Assembly (NCBI GenBank): GCA_043721235.1
Contig: JAYSRE010000024.1
Location: 1-14,807 of the forward strand
Length of the DNA: 14,807 nucleotides
From: JAAFIP01 sp043721235
Lineage (GTDB): Bacteria > Pseudomonadota > Gammaproteobacteria > Burkholderiales > Burkholderiaceae_C
Direction: 5' to 3'
The notes beneath the pieces were generated by a model. The model was not told the DNA's origin, did not search any database, and saw nothing but the letters and a program-made list of their open reading frames with translations. The translations under genes and the position numbers were made by a program. Positions 6,974 through 14,807 of this stretch are shown one piece after another. Each line of letters starts with the position of its first letter. The first letter of the stretch is position 1.

Positions 6974-7000
6974 GCTATGCATACATACCATATGTATAGC
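6974..7000. promoter_or_regulatory. Probable MarR operator (inverted repeat) at the hydroxylase promoter
   Basis: GCTATGCATA (6974-6983) and TATGTATAGC (6991-7000) form an inverted repeat with 9 of 10 matches and a 7-bp spacer. The 27-bp site lies between the divergent regulator and hydroxylase genes, 10 bp before the hydroxylase start. The size and spacing suit a MarR dimer. In related systems (for example MobR of Comamonas testosteroni) a MarR protein represses the neighbouring hydroxybenzoate hydroxylase gene and is released by the substrate. Binding here is inference. Confidence 0.6.
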
Positions 7001-7015
7001 TAGCATTTACCCCAA
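6987..7015 (-). promoter_or_regulatory. Candidate promoter of the gentisate operon
   Basis: On the minus strand TTGGGG (complement of 7010-7015) and TATGGT (complement of 6987-6992) are separated by 17 bases. They are weak but correctly spaced sigma-70-like boxes (3 and 4 of 6 matches). The -10 box lies inside the inverted repeat, so a bound regulator would block RNA polymerase. The predicted transcript would start close to the ATG at 6964. Confidence 0.35.
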
Positions 7016-7055
7016 TGCCCCGCGCTTTTTTCTGCTTTAAACTGCGCTTTCAGTT

Positions 7056-7478
7056 ATGCCAAGTTTTAATTTCTCTCAAACGCCGGGGCACTTGATTCGC
7101 CGCGCGCACCAAGTGTCCATGGCCGTCTTTGCCCGCGAACTGGTGGCGTTTGACGTGACTGCTGTGCAGTTTGCTATTGTGCAAAGCTTGCTTGATTTTC
7201 CTGGCGCAGACCAAGTCACCGTGGCGCAGCGGGTTGCGCTGGACGCCGCAACTTCTGGTTCAGTCATCGGACGACTTGAGGCGCGCGGCTGGCTGCGCCG
7301 CCAGAGCGATACCCTGGACAAGCGCCGCAAGCTGCTGTGGCTAACCGACGAAGGCCGCCAAGCGGCGCTGCAAATGAAAAAGCCAGTGCGCAAAGTGCAA
7401 GCCGCTCTATTGGCACCGTTAGCGCCAGACGAACAAAAGCAACTGGTGCTGCTGTTGCAAAAAATTTGCGGCCCATGA
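7056..7478 (+). CDS. MarR-family transcriptional regulator of the gentisate operon
   Basis: This is a 140-residue winged helix-turn-helix repressor of the MarR family, of normal length. The N-terminal dimerisation helix contains GHLIRRAHQ (11-19). A helix-turn-helix follows at about 54-79 (VTVAQRVALDAATSGSVIGR). The wing is DKRRKLLWLTDEG (88-100), the classical MarR pattern. Its sequence style and its place opposite an aromatic hydroxylase resemble MarR regulators of hydroxybenzoate and benzoate genes (MobR, BadR, NagR-like). The gene is transcribed away from the operon, 91 bp from the hydroxylase start, with the inverted repeat 6974-7000 between them, so it may also regulate itself. No clear Shine-Dalgarno precedes the ATG. 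The likely effector is the aromatic substrate of the operon; this is inferred. Confidence 0.9.
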   Translation: MPSFNFSQTPGHLIRRAHQVSMAVFARELVAFDVTAVQFAIVQSLLDFPGADQVTVAQRVALDAATSGSVIGRLEARGWLRRQSDTLDKRRKLLWLTDEGRQAALQMKKPVRKVQAALLAPLAPDEQKQLVLLLQKICGP

Positions 7479-7613
7479 AGCGTGGACAGGCTACGCCGGG
7501 CTGAAAAGTCACCTGCGGGACGTTTCCTTGCAAAAGCCTGAAGCCCCATGCCGGGTAAGGCCATCTCAAGGGTAAACACCGGGCTGTACAGGCCCTGCGG
7601 TTTCTAAAATCAT

Positions 7614-7631
7614 ACTTGACTAAAACAAGTC
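7614..7631. promoter_or_regulatory. Inverted repeat in the leader of the second TRAP dctP
   Basis: ACTTG (7614-7618) and CAAGT (7626-7630) form a perfect 5-bp inverted repeat with a 7-bp spacer. An overlapping GACT/AGTC pair (7618-7621 and 7628-7631) shares the same arms. TTGACT within it (7616-7621) resembles a -35 box, but no good -10 box follows at 16-18 bp. The look is vaguely like an IscR-type site (ATA..TGACTAAAA), with one extra base in the spacer. The rest of the 228-bp gap (7479-7706) shows no gene that I can support; a GGAGA ribosome binding site is at 7694-7698. Confidence 0.25.
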
Positions 7632-7706
7632 CTCGCCTTAGGTGTACCGCACCAAAGATGGGTTGTTCAACCGGGCAAAAAAATTGCCCTTTCGGAGATA
7701 GACAAG

Positions 7707-8789
7707 ATGGATCGTCGTTCCCTTATTAAAAACGCTGGCATTGCCGGCGTGTTGGCAGCTGGCACAGCTCCCGCCATTGTCCATGCCCAGGCAGCAGTGC
7801 GCTGGCGCCTGTCGTCAAGCTTTCCCAAAGCGCTTGACACCATTTTTGGTGCTGCTGAAGTGTTTGCCAAAAAGGTCAAAGACATGTCTGGCGGCAAGTT
7901 TGAAATTTCTGTCCATGCGGGCGGTGAGATCACCCCACCGTTTGGCGTGGTTGATGCAGTGCAGCAAGGCTCCGTAGAGTGCGCCCACACCGCGCCTTAT
8001 TACTTTTTTGGCAAAAACGAAGCATTTGCTTTGGGCTGCGCCATTCCATTTGGCCTGAACAGCCGCCAAATGACCGCTTGGATGTACGAAGGCAACGGCC
8101 TCACACTGATGCGTGAGTTCTACGCCAAATACAACATGGTCAACTTCCCGATGGGCAACACCGGTGCACAAATGGGTGGCTGGTACCGCAAAGAGATCAA
8201 ATCAGTAGCCGATATCAAAGGCCTGAAAATGCGCATTGGCGGTTTTGCCGGCAAAGTGTTTGAACGCATGGGCGGTGTGCCGCAAAACATTCCTGGCGGC
8301 GAGATTTACTCGGCTCTGGAAAAAGGCACGATCGACGCAGCCGAATGGGTTGGCCCGTACGATGACCAAAAGCTCGGTTTTAACAAAGTTGCGCCGTTTT
8401 ACTACTACCCAGGCTGGTGGGAGGGCGGCCCGCAGTTGGACTTGTTCGTTAACGACAAAGCCTACAACGCACTGTCGCCAGAGTACAAAGCCATTGTTGA
8501 ATCTGCAGCCGCTGTAGCCCATACCGAAATGCAAGCCCGTTACGATGCTAAAAACCCCACTGCGCTCAAGCAGTTGGTAGGTGCTGGAACCAAGCTGCGC
8601 CCATTCTCTAACGATGTAATGACACTGGCTTTCAAAGAATCCATGGCTTTGTACGGCGAGCTGAGCGCAAAGAACGAAGACTGGAAGAAAATTTACACGG
8701 ATTACAGTAAGTTCCGCGCTGACTCTAACCTGTGGTTTCGCTTTACTGAAGCCAAGTTTGACAGCTTTATGCAATCACAAAAGCTGTAA
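7707..8789 (+). CDS. dctP: TRAP transporter substrate-binding protein, TakP (2-oxoacid) type
   Basis: This is the periplasmic receptor of the second TRAP system. The 360-residue protein begins with a Tat-like signal (DRRSLIK, residues 2-8, then a hydrophobic stretch and VHAQA near residue 29). It belongs to the larger subfamily typified by TakP of Rhodobacter sphaeroides, which binds pyruvate and other 2-oxoacids with a cation. Visible counterparts of the ligand and cation residues are Gln155 (NTGAQMGG), Arg176 (GLKMRIG), Glu213-Trp214 (AAEWVGPYDD) and Glu239 (PGWWEGG). The motif NIPGGEIYSALEKGTIDA (194-211) is also typical. A GGAGA at 7694-7698 precedes the ATG. The gene stands alone and is followed at once by a strong terminator, although its permease genes lie 1.5 kb further on the same strand. 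Ligand class (2-oxoacid, lactate or similar monocarboxylate) is inferred from the subfamily. Confidence 0.93.
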   Translation: MDRRSLIKNAGIAGVLAAGTAPAIVHAQAAVRWRLSSSFPKALDTIFGAAEVFAKKVKDMSGGKFEISVHAGGEITPPFGVVDAVQQGSVECAHTAPYYFFGKNEAFALGCAIPFGLNSRQMTAWMYEGNGLTLMREFYAKYNMVNFPMGNTGAQMGGWYRKEIKSVADIKGLKMRIGGFAGKVFERMGGVPQNIPGGEIYSALEKGTIDAAEWVGPYDDQKLGFNKVAPFYYYPGWWEGGPQLDLFVNDKAYNALSPEYKAIVESAAAVAHTEMQARYDAKNPTALKQLVGAGTKLRPFSNDVMTLAFKESMALYGELSAKNEDWKKIYTDYSKFRADSNLWFRFTEAKFDSFMQSQKL

Positions 8790-8822
8790 TAACCAGCTAC
8801 CACCTGGCACTGCTGATTTGTT

Positions 8823-8848
8823 AAAAGCCGCCTACGGGCGGCTTTTTT
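8823..8848. terminator. Bidirectional rho-independent terminator
   Basis: A perfect stem, AAAAGCCGCC (8823-8832) with GGCGGCTTTT (8837-8846), closes on a TACG loop and is followed by T residues to 8848. The flanking A and T runs let it act on both strands. It lies between the convergent dctP and the EgtB/SenA-like gene, so it can end both transcripts. Confidence 0.93.
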
Positions 8849-8867
8849 GCGCGCCTGCCAAACCGGT

Positions 8868-10121
8868 TTAAAGCGCACAGGTGCGAAAACCGTAGAACCC
8901 TGCATCTGCGTGCGGCGCGGCAAAGCCGCGAAAAGTGGCTTGCTTCATGCGCGCGCGGGTGGCCAGCGAGCCGCCGCGTAAAACCTTGGTGTGCTCAAAG
9001 TTTTTGCCGCTGTAGTTGGCCCACGGGCTTGCACTGTAGCCAGGGTAAGGGCGCAAGGTGTTGGCCGTCCATTCCCATACGTCGCCCCAGCGAAAGCCTT
9101 GGCCTTGCGCTGTGTGTGCGGCTATTTCCCACTCTACCTCGGTGGGCAGCCTGCGGCCCGCCCATTGGGCGTAAGCGTGTGCCTCGTACCAGCTCAGGTG
9201 CATGGCGCTGGCACCGCTGGGCGCCCGCGCAGTGGCGCCAAAACGCGTGTGCAGCACCGCGCCGCTGGCCACGCCTATCTGGTCTACATAGCGGGGGCCG
9301 CGCCGACCTTCTTTGGCCGACAAGTCTTGCAGCCACTGCCAGCCTTGGGGTGACCAAAAAGCCTGGTCGTCGTAGCCGCTGTCGTCAATAAATTCTACAT
9401 ATTGCGCCCAGCAAATGGGCTGCGCGTCGATCTCAAACTCGGGCACTGCCACAGTGTGCTGCGCGCGTTCGTTGTCCCAGGCAAAACCTGTCTGGGCAGC
9501 GCCCAGTTGCCAGCGCGTAGCCGGTAGGCACAACGGCATGCGTTGGGTCCACACCGGGCTGGCGGGCAAGGCCATGCGCAGGCCCAATGCCTGCGCCAGC
9601 ACCACAAATTGCTCGCCAATTTGGTCTTCGCGGGCCAGCGCAAGCTGGTAAAAATACAGGTCATGCTCGCTGGTGGTGGCTGTGCCCAGCAGGTCTAGCG
9701 TGGTCTCCAGGGTTTCCAGCAAATAGGCCTTAGTGGTGCTGATGCCAGGGTAGGTAGCGGCCCATGCGGTTGCGCGCGTATGCAGCGCGGGGTTCCAGTG
9801 CAGGTCGGCACGCGGTTCAATCGAGGCTAAGCGGGTAGGCTGCGCCGGGCACAGCGCACCCAGGCTGCGCTGGGTATTGCGGCCAATCCACCATTCTTGA
9901 AACCAGCCTACATAGCCCAGCAGCCACTGCGGTGGCATGGCTTGGGCGTGTTCCAGCAGGGCAGGCTCGCTGCAGAAGTCCAAACTGGGCACGGCTTTTT
10001 CAAACTGTGCCATCAAGTCCAGCGTGTGGTTGCGCGCGTCCATCAGGGCCAGTGACAGTACATCGGCCCCAGAACGGCGAATGGCTGGAGAATCGATAGA
10101 CAAAGAGGTGCTCAGCTGCAT
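8868..10121 (-). CDS. EgtB/SenA-family protein (DinB + FGE-sulfatase domains) lacking the iron histidines
   Basis: This 417-residue protein has the two-domain layout of ergothioneine sulfoxide synthase EgtB and the related selenoneine synthase SenA: a DinB-like helical domain (about 20-180) and a C-terminal formylglycine-generating-enzyme-like domain (about 220-417). The latter has LSWYEAHAYAQWAGRRLPTE (309-328), WGDVWEWTA (345-353), VLRGGS (380-385) and GFRTCAL at the end. The N-terminal ALMDARNHTLDLM and the WFQEWW segment look closest to SenA-type sequences, from memory. The family binds iron through three histidines, one in an LGH motif and two in HxxxHxE. Here these positions read LGY (Tyr70) and REDQIGE (Arg164, Ile168), with only the final Glu170 kept. 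The frame is intact and full length, so this is not an obvious pseudogene, but classical sulfoxide/selenoxide synthase activity is doubtful. No senB, senC or egtD gene is nearby. It stands alone, opposite to the TRAP genes on both sides. Confidence 0.85.
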   Translation of the reverse strand: MQLSTSLSIDSPAIRRSGADVLSLALMDARNHTLDLMAQFEKAVPSLDFCSEPALLEHAQAMPPQWLLGYVGWFQEWWIGRNTQRSLGALCPAQPTRLASIEPRADLHWNPALHTRATAWAATYPGISTTKAYLLETLETTLDLLGTATTSEHDLYFYQLALAREDQIGEQFVVLAQALGLRMALPASPVWTQRMPLCLPATRWQLGAAQTGFAWDNERAQHTVAVPEFEIDAQPICWAQYVEFIDDSGYDDQAFWSPQGWQWLQDLSAKEGRRGPRYVDQIGVASGAVLHTRFGATARAPSGASAMHLSWYEAHAYAQWAGRRLPTEVEWEIAAHTAQGQGFRWGDVWEWTANTLRPYPGYSASPWANYSGKNFEHTKVLRGGSLATRARMKQATFRGFAAPHADAGFYGFRTCAL

Positions 10122-10256
10122 GCCTGATTATGAACCGGTAGCTGGGTAATATCAAAGTAAAAGCAAGGGTTAACCCCGCAGTTTTATGTCAGGCTTTTGC
10201 CAGTGCACAGGGGATACTATTTGCGACAATAAGGCAACACCTTCACGGAGTATGAA

Positions 10257-10796
10257 ATGGCTGTATTTTTAAAGTTTGCACTGGCAATAGACTGGATCAA
10301 CGAGCGCTTTAGCAAGCTGGCGGCCTGGGCGGTGTTTATCTCTGCCATGATTTGTGCAGGCAATGCGTTTATTCGCTATGGCCTGGACATGAGCTCCAAC
10401 GGCTGGCTAGAGATTCAATGGTATTTGTTTGCGGTGACCGTCATGCTTGGGGCACCGTACGTGCTTAAGATGAACGAGCATGTGCGCGTAGATTTGATTT
10501 ACGGCAAGCTCAAAGGCAATGGCCCGGTGTATGTAGACCTGTTTGGCCTGCTGTTCTTTTTCATGCCGGTGGTGATCGTGCTGCTGTACATGTGCGTGCC
10601 CTATTTTTACCAAGCCTTCCTGTCTAAAGAGATGAGCCAAAACGCAGGTGGCTTGATTCGCTGGCCCGCTATTTTGACCCTGCCTCTGGGCTTTGGCTTG
10701 CTGCTGGCCCAGGGCGTGTCGGAAGTCATCAAACGCGTGGCCTACCTGACAGGCAGCTACCAGATGGACACCCACTACGAAAAGCCTTTGCAGTAA
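10257..10796 (+). CDS. dctQ: TRAP transporter small permease DctQ (second system)
   Basis: This is the small membrane subunit of the second TRAP system: 179 residues with four hydrophobic helices at about 21-40, 53-70, 94-112 and 138-155. The conserved NEHVRVDL motif sits at 73-80. A GGAG lies 7-8 bases before the ATG. The 135-bp divergent gap with the EgtB/SenA-like gene (10122-10256) must hold the promoters of both; it contains a perfect GGGTTAACCC palindrome (10167-10176) but no convincing sigma-70 pair that I can see. It is expected to pair with the DctM after it and, by subfamily, with the TakP-type receptor at 7707-8789. Confidence 0.92.
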   Translation: MAVFLKFALAIDWINERFSKLAAWAVFISAMICAGNAFIRYGLDMSSNGWLEIQWYLFAVTVMLGAPYVLKMNEHVRVDLIYGKLKGNGPVYVDLFGLLFFFMPVVIVLLYMCVPYFYQAFLSKEMSQNAGGLIRWPAILTLPLGFGLLLAQGVSEVIKRVAYLTGSYQMDTHYEKPLQ

Positions 10797-10863
10797 GCCG
10801 CTGCAATGGCCAGCCCAGTCCCCACACACCCAACCCAACTAATTTTAAGAATAGAGTAACAAA

Positions 10864-12459
10864 ATGGTGATGGAAAATTTTGCCCCGATCATGTTTGCGG
10901 GCTTGGTGGTCATCATGCTTATAGGTTTTCCTGTGGCATTCTCATTGGCAGCGCTGGGCTTGGGCTGCGGCTTTTTTGCCATTCAAATGGGCTGGTTCCC
11001 CGCTGCGTATTTAAGTAATCTACCGCTGGCTTTGTTTTCAATTTTGTCTAACGATTTGCTGCTCGCGATTCCGTTTTTTACCTTCATGGGGACGATCTTA
11101 GAAAAATGTGGCCTGGCCGAAGACATGCTCGACTCGATGGGCCAGTTGTTTGGCCCTATGAAAGGCGGCTTGGGCTACTCGGTGATTATTGTGGGCTTTA
11201 TTTTGGGTGCCATCACCGGTACTGTGGCAGGCCAAGTGATTGCCATGGCGTTGATATCGCTGCCTGTGATGATGCGCTACGGCTACAACATGCGCTATGC
11301 CACGGGTGTGCTGGCAGCGTCTGGCACCATTACCCAGCTGGTACCGCCGTCGTTGGTGCTGGTGGTGCTGGCTGACCAGTTGGGCCGGCCCGTGGGCGAC
11401 ATGTACAAAGGCGCTTGGGGCCCTTCGATATTGCAAGTGCTGTTTTTTGCAGCCTACACGTTTGCGCTGACTTTGGCCAAGCCAGACTATTTGCCCGGCG
11501 TGCCCAAAACAGCGCGCACGCTCAATGGCTGGGCGCTGTGGTCCAAGTGCCTGCGCGGCATTGTGCCATCGGCAATTTTGATCTTTACGGTGCTTGGCTC
11601 CATGGGCGGCTTGCCGTTCCAAAATTCAGCCATCGCAACCCCCACTGAAGCCGGTGCCATGGGTGTAGTGGGGGCACTAATTTTGGCAGGTATTTACAAG
11701 CGGCTGACTTTAGCTCTGCTATGGGATGCCATGCAGGGCACCATGCGTTTAACGGCCATGGTGGTGTTTATTTTGATCGGCTCACGCGTGTTCAGCCAAG
11801 TGTTCCAAGGCGTTGATGGTGCCAAATGGGTAGAACATTTGCTCACCGGGTTGCCGGGCGGCCAAGTGGGCTTTTTGATTGTGGTGAACGTGTTTGTCTT
11901 CTTCTTGGCGTTTTTCTTGGACTTCTTTGAAATTGCCTTCATCATTGTGCCGATGTTGGCCCCTGTGGCAGAAAAGCTGGGCATTGACCTGATTTGGTTT
12001 GGCGTGCTGCTCTGCGTTAACTTGCAAACCAGCTTTATGCACCCGCCGTTTGGTTTTGCACTGTTTTATTTGCGCGGCATATCGGACACGCTGTTCAAGG
12101 AAAAACGCATTCCAGAGGCGGTTAAATCTAACGACATTTACCTAGGCTCCATCCCGTGGATCATCATGCAGTTAATCTTGGTGGCAGTGGTTATTTTTGT
12201 ACCAGAAACCGTTACGGTATTCTTGGACAAAGAGATTGTTGTGGATGTAGACAAGGTAAAAATTGAGATACCTGCCGAGGCCGAGGCTGCTGCCAAGAAT
12301 CCCGGTGCCGCGTTGACTCCAGAAATTTCCATGCCCACGACCACAGGCACTGCTGCTGAAAATGCCGCTGCCGACCTGGCCAACACCAACGCAACGGCCG
12401 ACAAAGCCGCTGAAGAAGAGCAAAAGAAAATGGACGAGCTGTTCAAAGAAAAGAAATAA
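10864..12459 (+). CDS. dctM: TRAP transporter large permease DctM with a long charged C-terminal tail (second system)
   Basis: This is the large permease subunit, 531 residues against about 425-450 for a standard DctM. Motifs are ASGTITQLVPPSLVLVVLAD (152-171), the counterpart of the GTLG-x-IPPS re-entrant loop, and TPTEAGAMGVVGA further on. About twelve membrane segments end near residue 452. The last ~75 residues form a soluble, low-complexity tail rich in Ala, Glu, Thr and Asn, finishing with a lysine/glutamate helix (EEEQKKMDELFKEKK). The larger TRAP permeases that go with TakP-type receptors often have extra C-terminal sequence, so the tail may be a subfamily trait. The ATG at 10864 is chosen, with another in-frame ATG two codons later; an AGAG is upstream. 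It is 67 bp after dctQ, probably in one operon. Confidence 0.93.
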   Translation: MVMENFAPIMFAGLVVIMLIGFPVAFSLAALGLGCGFFAIQMGWFPAAYLSNLPLALFSILSNDLLLAIPFFTFMGTILEKCGLAEDMLDSMGQLFGPMKGGLGYSVIIVGFILGAITGTVAGQVIAMALISLPVMMRYGYNMRYATGVLAASGTITQLVPPSLVLVVLADQLGRPVGDMYKGAWGPSILQVLFFAAYTFALTLAKPDYLPGVPKTARTLNGWALWSKCLRGIVPSAILIFTVLGSMGGLPFQNSAIATPTEAGAMGVVGALILAGIYKRLTLALLWDAMQGTMRLTAMVVFILIGSRVFSQVFQGVDGAKWVEHLLTGLPGGQVGFLIVVNVFVFFLAFFLDFFEIAFIIVPMLAPVAEKLGIDLIWFGVLLCVNLQTSFMHPPFGFALFYLRGISDTLFKEKRIPEAVKSNDIYLGSIPWIIMQLILVAVVIFVPETVTVFLDKEIVVDVDKVKIEIPAEAEAAAKNPGAALTPEISMPTTTGTAAENAAADLANTNATADKAAEEEQKKMDELFKEKK

Positions 12460-12483
12460 GCGGCGGTTAGGCCCCACTCTACT

Positions 12484-13020
12484 ATGTTTGACATTCGACC
12501 CATGGACCACCTTGGTCCACCCTCGTTTCCGTTTAGTCCGTCGTCAGACCCATTGACCAGCCCGGCTTTTTCTTGGGTATTTCGTCTGCTGGCCTTGGCG
12601 ATTGTGGCGGGCTGCACTTATGGGGTGTGGTCGCTGTGGATGGGGGGGCAACTCACCGCGCAGGCCACAGCGGCCAGCCCGCTGGCACCCAAAAGCAGCG
12701 TCTATGGCTCGGGTTTAATTTGGGCACTCTCGGCGCTGGCAATGCTGCTCTACACCTTGTGGTGCATTTTTACCAGCGTTACCACCTTGACGGGCACCAT
12801 GCTGGAGCAAACTTTTGTGTGGAACAAAAAGCTTGAACTGCGTGAGCTGGCCTACTGCAAACTGATCCGCGTGCCAGGGCTGGACTGGCTGATTGCACCC
12901 CGCCTGTACTGCCGCACTTTGCTAGGTAAATTTGCAGTCTTCTACACCTGCGATGCGCACATGATTGCAGAATTTGAGCGCCTGCGCGACGAGCTGGGCG
13001 CATTCCGCAAAATACGGTAA
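12484..13020 (+). CDS. Uncharacterised membrane protein with two helices
   Basis: I do not recognise this 178-residue protein with certainty. It has a proline/serine-rich N-terminus (about 1-30), a membrane helix at about 31-53, a short loop, a second helix at about 77-99, and a soluble C-terminal part (100-178) ending in basic residues. The hairpin followed by a beta-rich segment (TFVWNKKLELRELAYCKLIRV) and a terminal helix (MIAEFERLRDEL) faintly recalls small bacterial PH-like membrane proteins; this is a weak guess. It starts 24 bp after the dctM stop on the same strand and is probably co-transcribed. Composition and codon use look like the neighbours, and its coherent layout argues for a real gene. 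A dispersed repeat copy follows it. Confidence 0.7.
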   Translation: MFDIRPMDHLGPPSFPFSPSSDPLTSPAFSWVFRLLALAIVAGCTYGVWSLWMGGQLTAQATAASPLAPKSSVYGSGLIWALSALAMLLYTLWCIFTSVTTLTGTMLEQTFVWNKKLELRELAYCKLIRVPGLDWLIAPRLYCRTLLGKFAVFYTCDAHMIAEFERLRDELGAFRKIR

Positions 13021-13052
13021 GCAGATTTAGGAAACCTGCGTACTATAAATAC

Positions 13053-13095
13053 AATAGCTACTTATTCAGCATTTCCTTGGGACATAGGCCAAAAG
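13053..13095 (+). repeat. Dispersed ~42-bp repeat, copy B (intergenic)
   Basis: This copy reads AATAGCTACTTATTCAG, then CATTTCCTTGGGACATAGG, then CCAAAA. It lies in the 86-bp gap between the convergent membrane-protein gene and the ABC transporter gene, where no classical terminator hairpin is visible. It is in the same orientation as copies A and C. Confidence 0.8.
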
Positions 13096-13106
13096 CACTA
13101 GAATTA

Positions 13107-14807
<1,701 letters not shown>

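Noticed and set aside
6965..7006. Extended N-terminus of the hydroxylase from the ATG at 7006.
   Set aside because: The extra 14 residues (many Met, Cys and His) come from the operator-like inverted repeat and do not fit the family, although a GGGG precedes that ATG, so it is not fully excluded.
7513..7545. Possible fifth copy of the dispersed repeat (contains GTTTCCTTG).
   Set aside because: Only about nine bases match; the ATAGCT end and the GGG after CCTTG are absent.
7076..7579. Minus-strand open frame opposite the MarR gene that runs into the following gap.
   Set aside because: It is mostly the complement of the MarR gene; the part outside it shows no family motif and no credible start signals.
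10167..10176. GGGTTAACCC palindrome in the divergent gap before the second dctQ, as an operator.
   Set aside because: A single 10-bp palindrome without a matching promoter or a nearby regulator is not enough evidence; it is only mentioned with dctQ.

Overview
This window looks like a chromosomal segment of a betaproteobacterium, most likely Burkholderiales/Comamonadaceae. The reasons are a moderate-to-high GC content, the combination of TRAP and Bug-type solute-binding proteins, a gentisate-pathway operon controlled by a MarR regulator, a member of the EgtB/SenA family, and copies of a short ATAGCT...TTTCCTTGGG repeat that I associate from memory with Comamonadaceae intergenic regions. I cannot name genus or species.

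Layout. (1) Positions 1-6964 are one long minus-strand run: an aromatic-acid operon. In transcription order it holds an FAD hydroxylase (probably 3-hydroxybenzoate 6-hydroxylase), a Bug/TctC-type periplasmic binding protein, gentisate 1,2-dioxygenase, fumarylpyruvate hydrolase, and a TRAP transporter (DctQ, DctM, DctP). DctP runs off the left edge. Three junctions are 4-base ATGA overlaps. (2) At 7056-7478 a MarR-family regulator is transcribed divergently. A 27-bp inverted repeat sits at the hydroxylase promoter and is the obvious operator candidate. (3) From 7707 to 12459 there is a second TRAP system on the plus strand, of the 2-oxoacid-binding (TakP) type. Its dctP gene ends in a strong bidirectional terminator and is separated from dctQ-dctM by a minus-strand gene of the EgtB/selenoneine-synthase-like family. 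(4) A small two-helix membrane protein of unknown function follows at 12484-13020. (5) A minus-strand ABC exporter half-transporter (13107 to the right edge) is cut at its N-terminus.

How it works together: the TRAP and Bug proteins of the first operon would capture an aromatic acid. The hydroxylase makes gentisate, the dioxygenase opens the ring to maleylpyruvate, and the hydrolase releases fumarate and pyruvate. The expected maleylpyruvate isomerase is not in the window. The MarR protein presumably releases its operator when the aromatic substrate is present.

The most unusual observations are: (a) the EgtB/SenA-like protein is full length but lacks all three histidines that bind iron in this family (Tyr, Arg and Ile instead); (b) a ~42-bp dispersed repeat occurs four times, and two copies are inside genes, one encoding the signal-peptide core of the Bug protein and one, read on the opposite strand, encoding the linker of the ABC transporter; (c) a 7-bp tandem array fills most of the gap before the gentisate dioxygenase gene; (d) a 9-bp tandem repeat triplicates the stop codon of the hydrolase gene.
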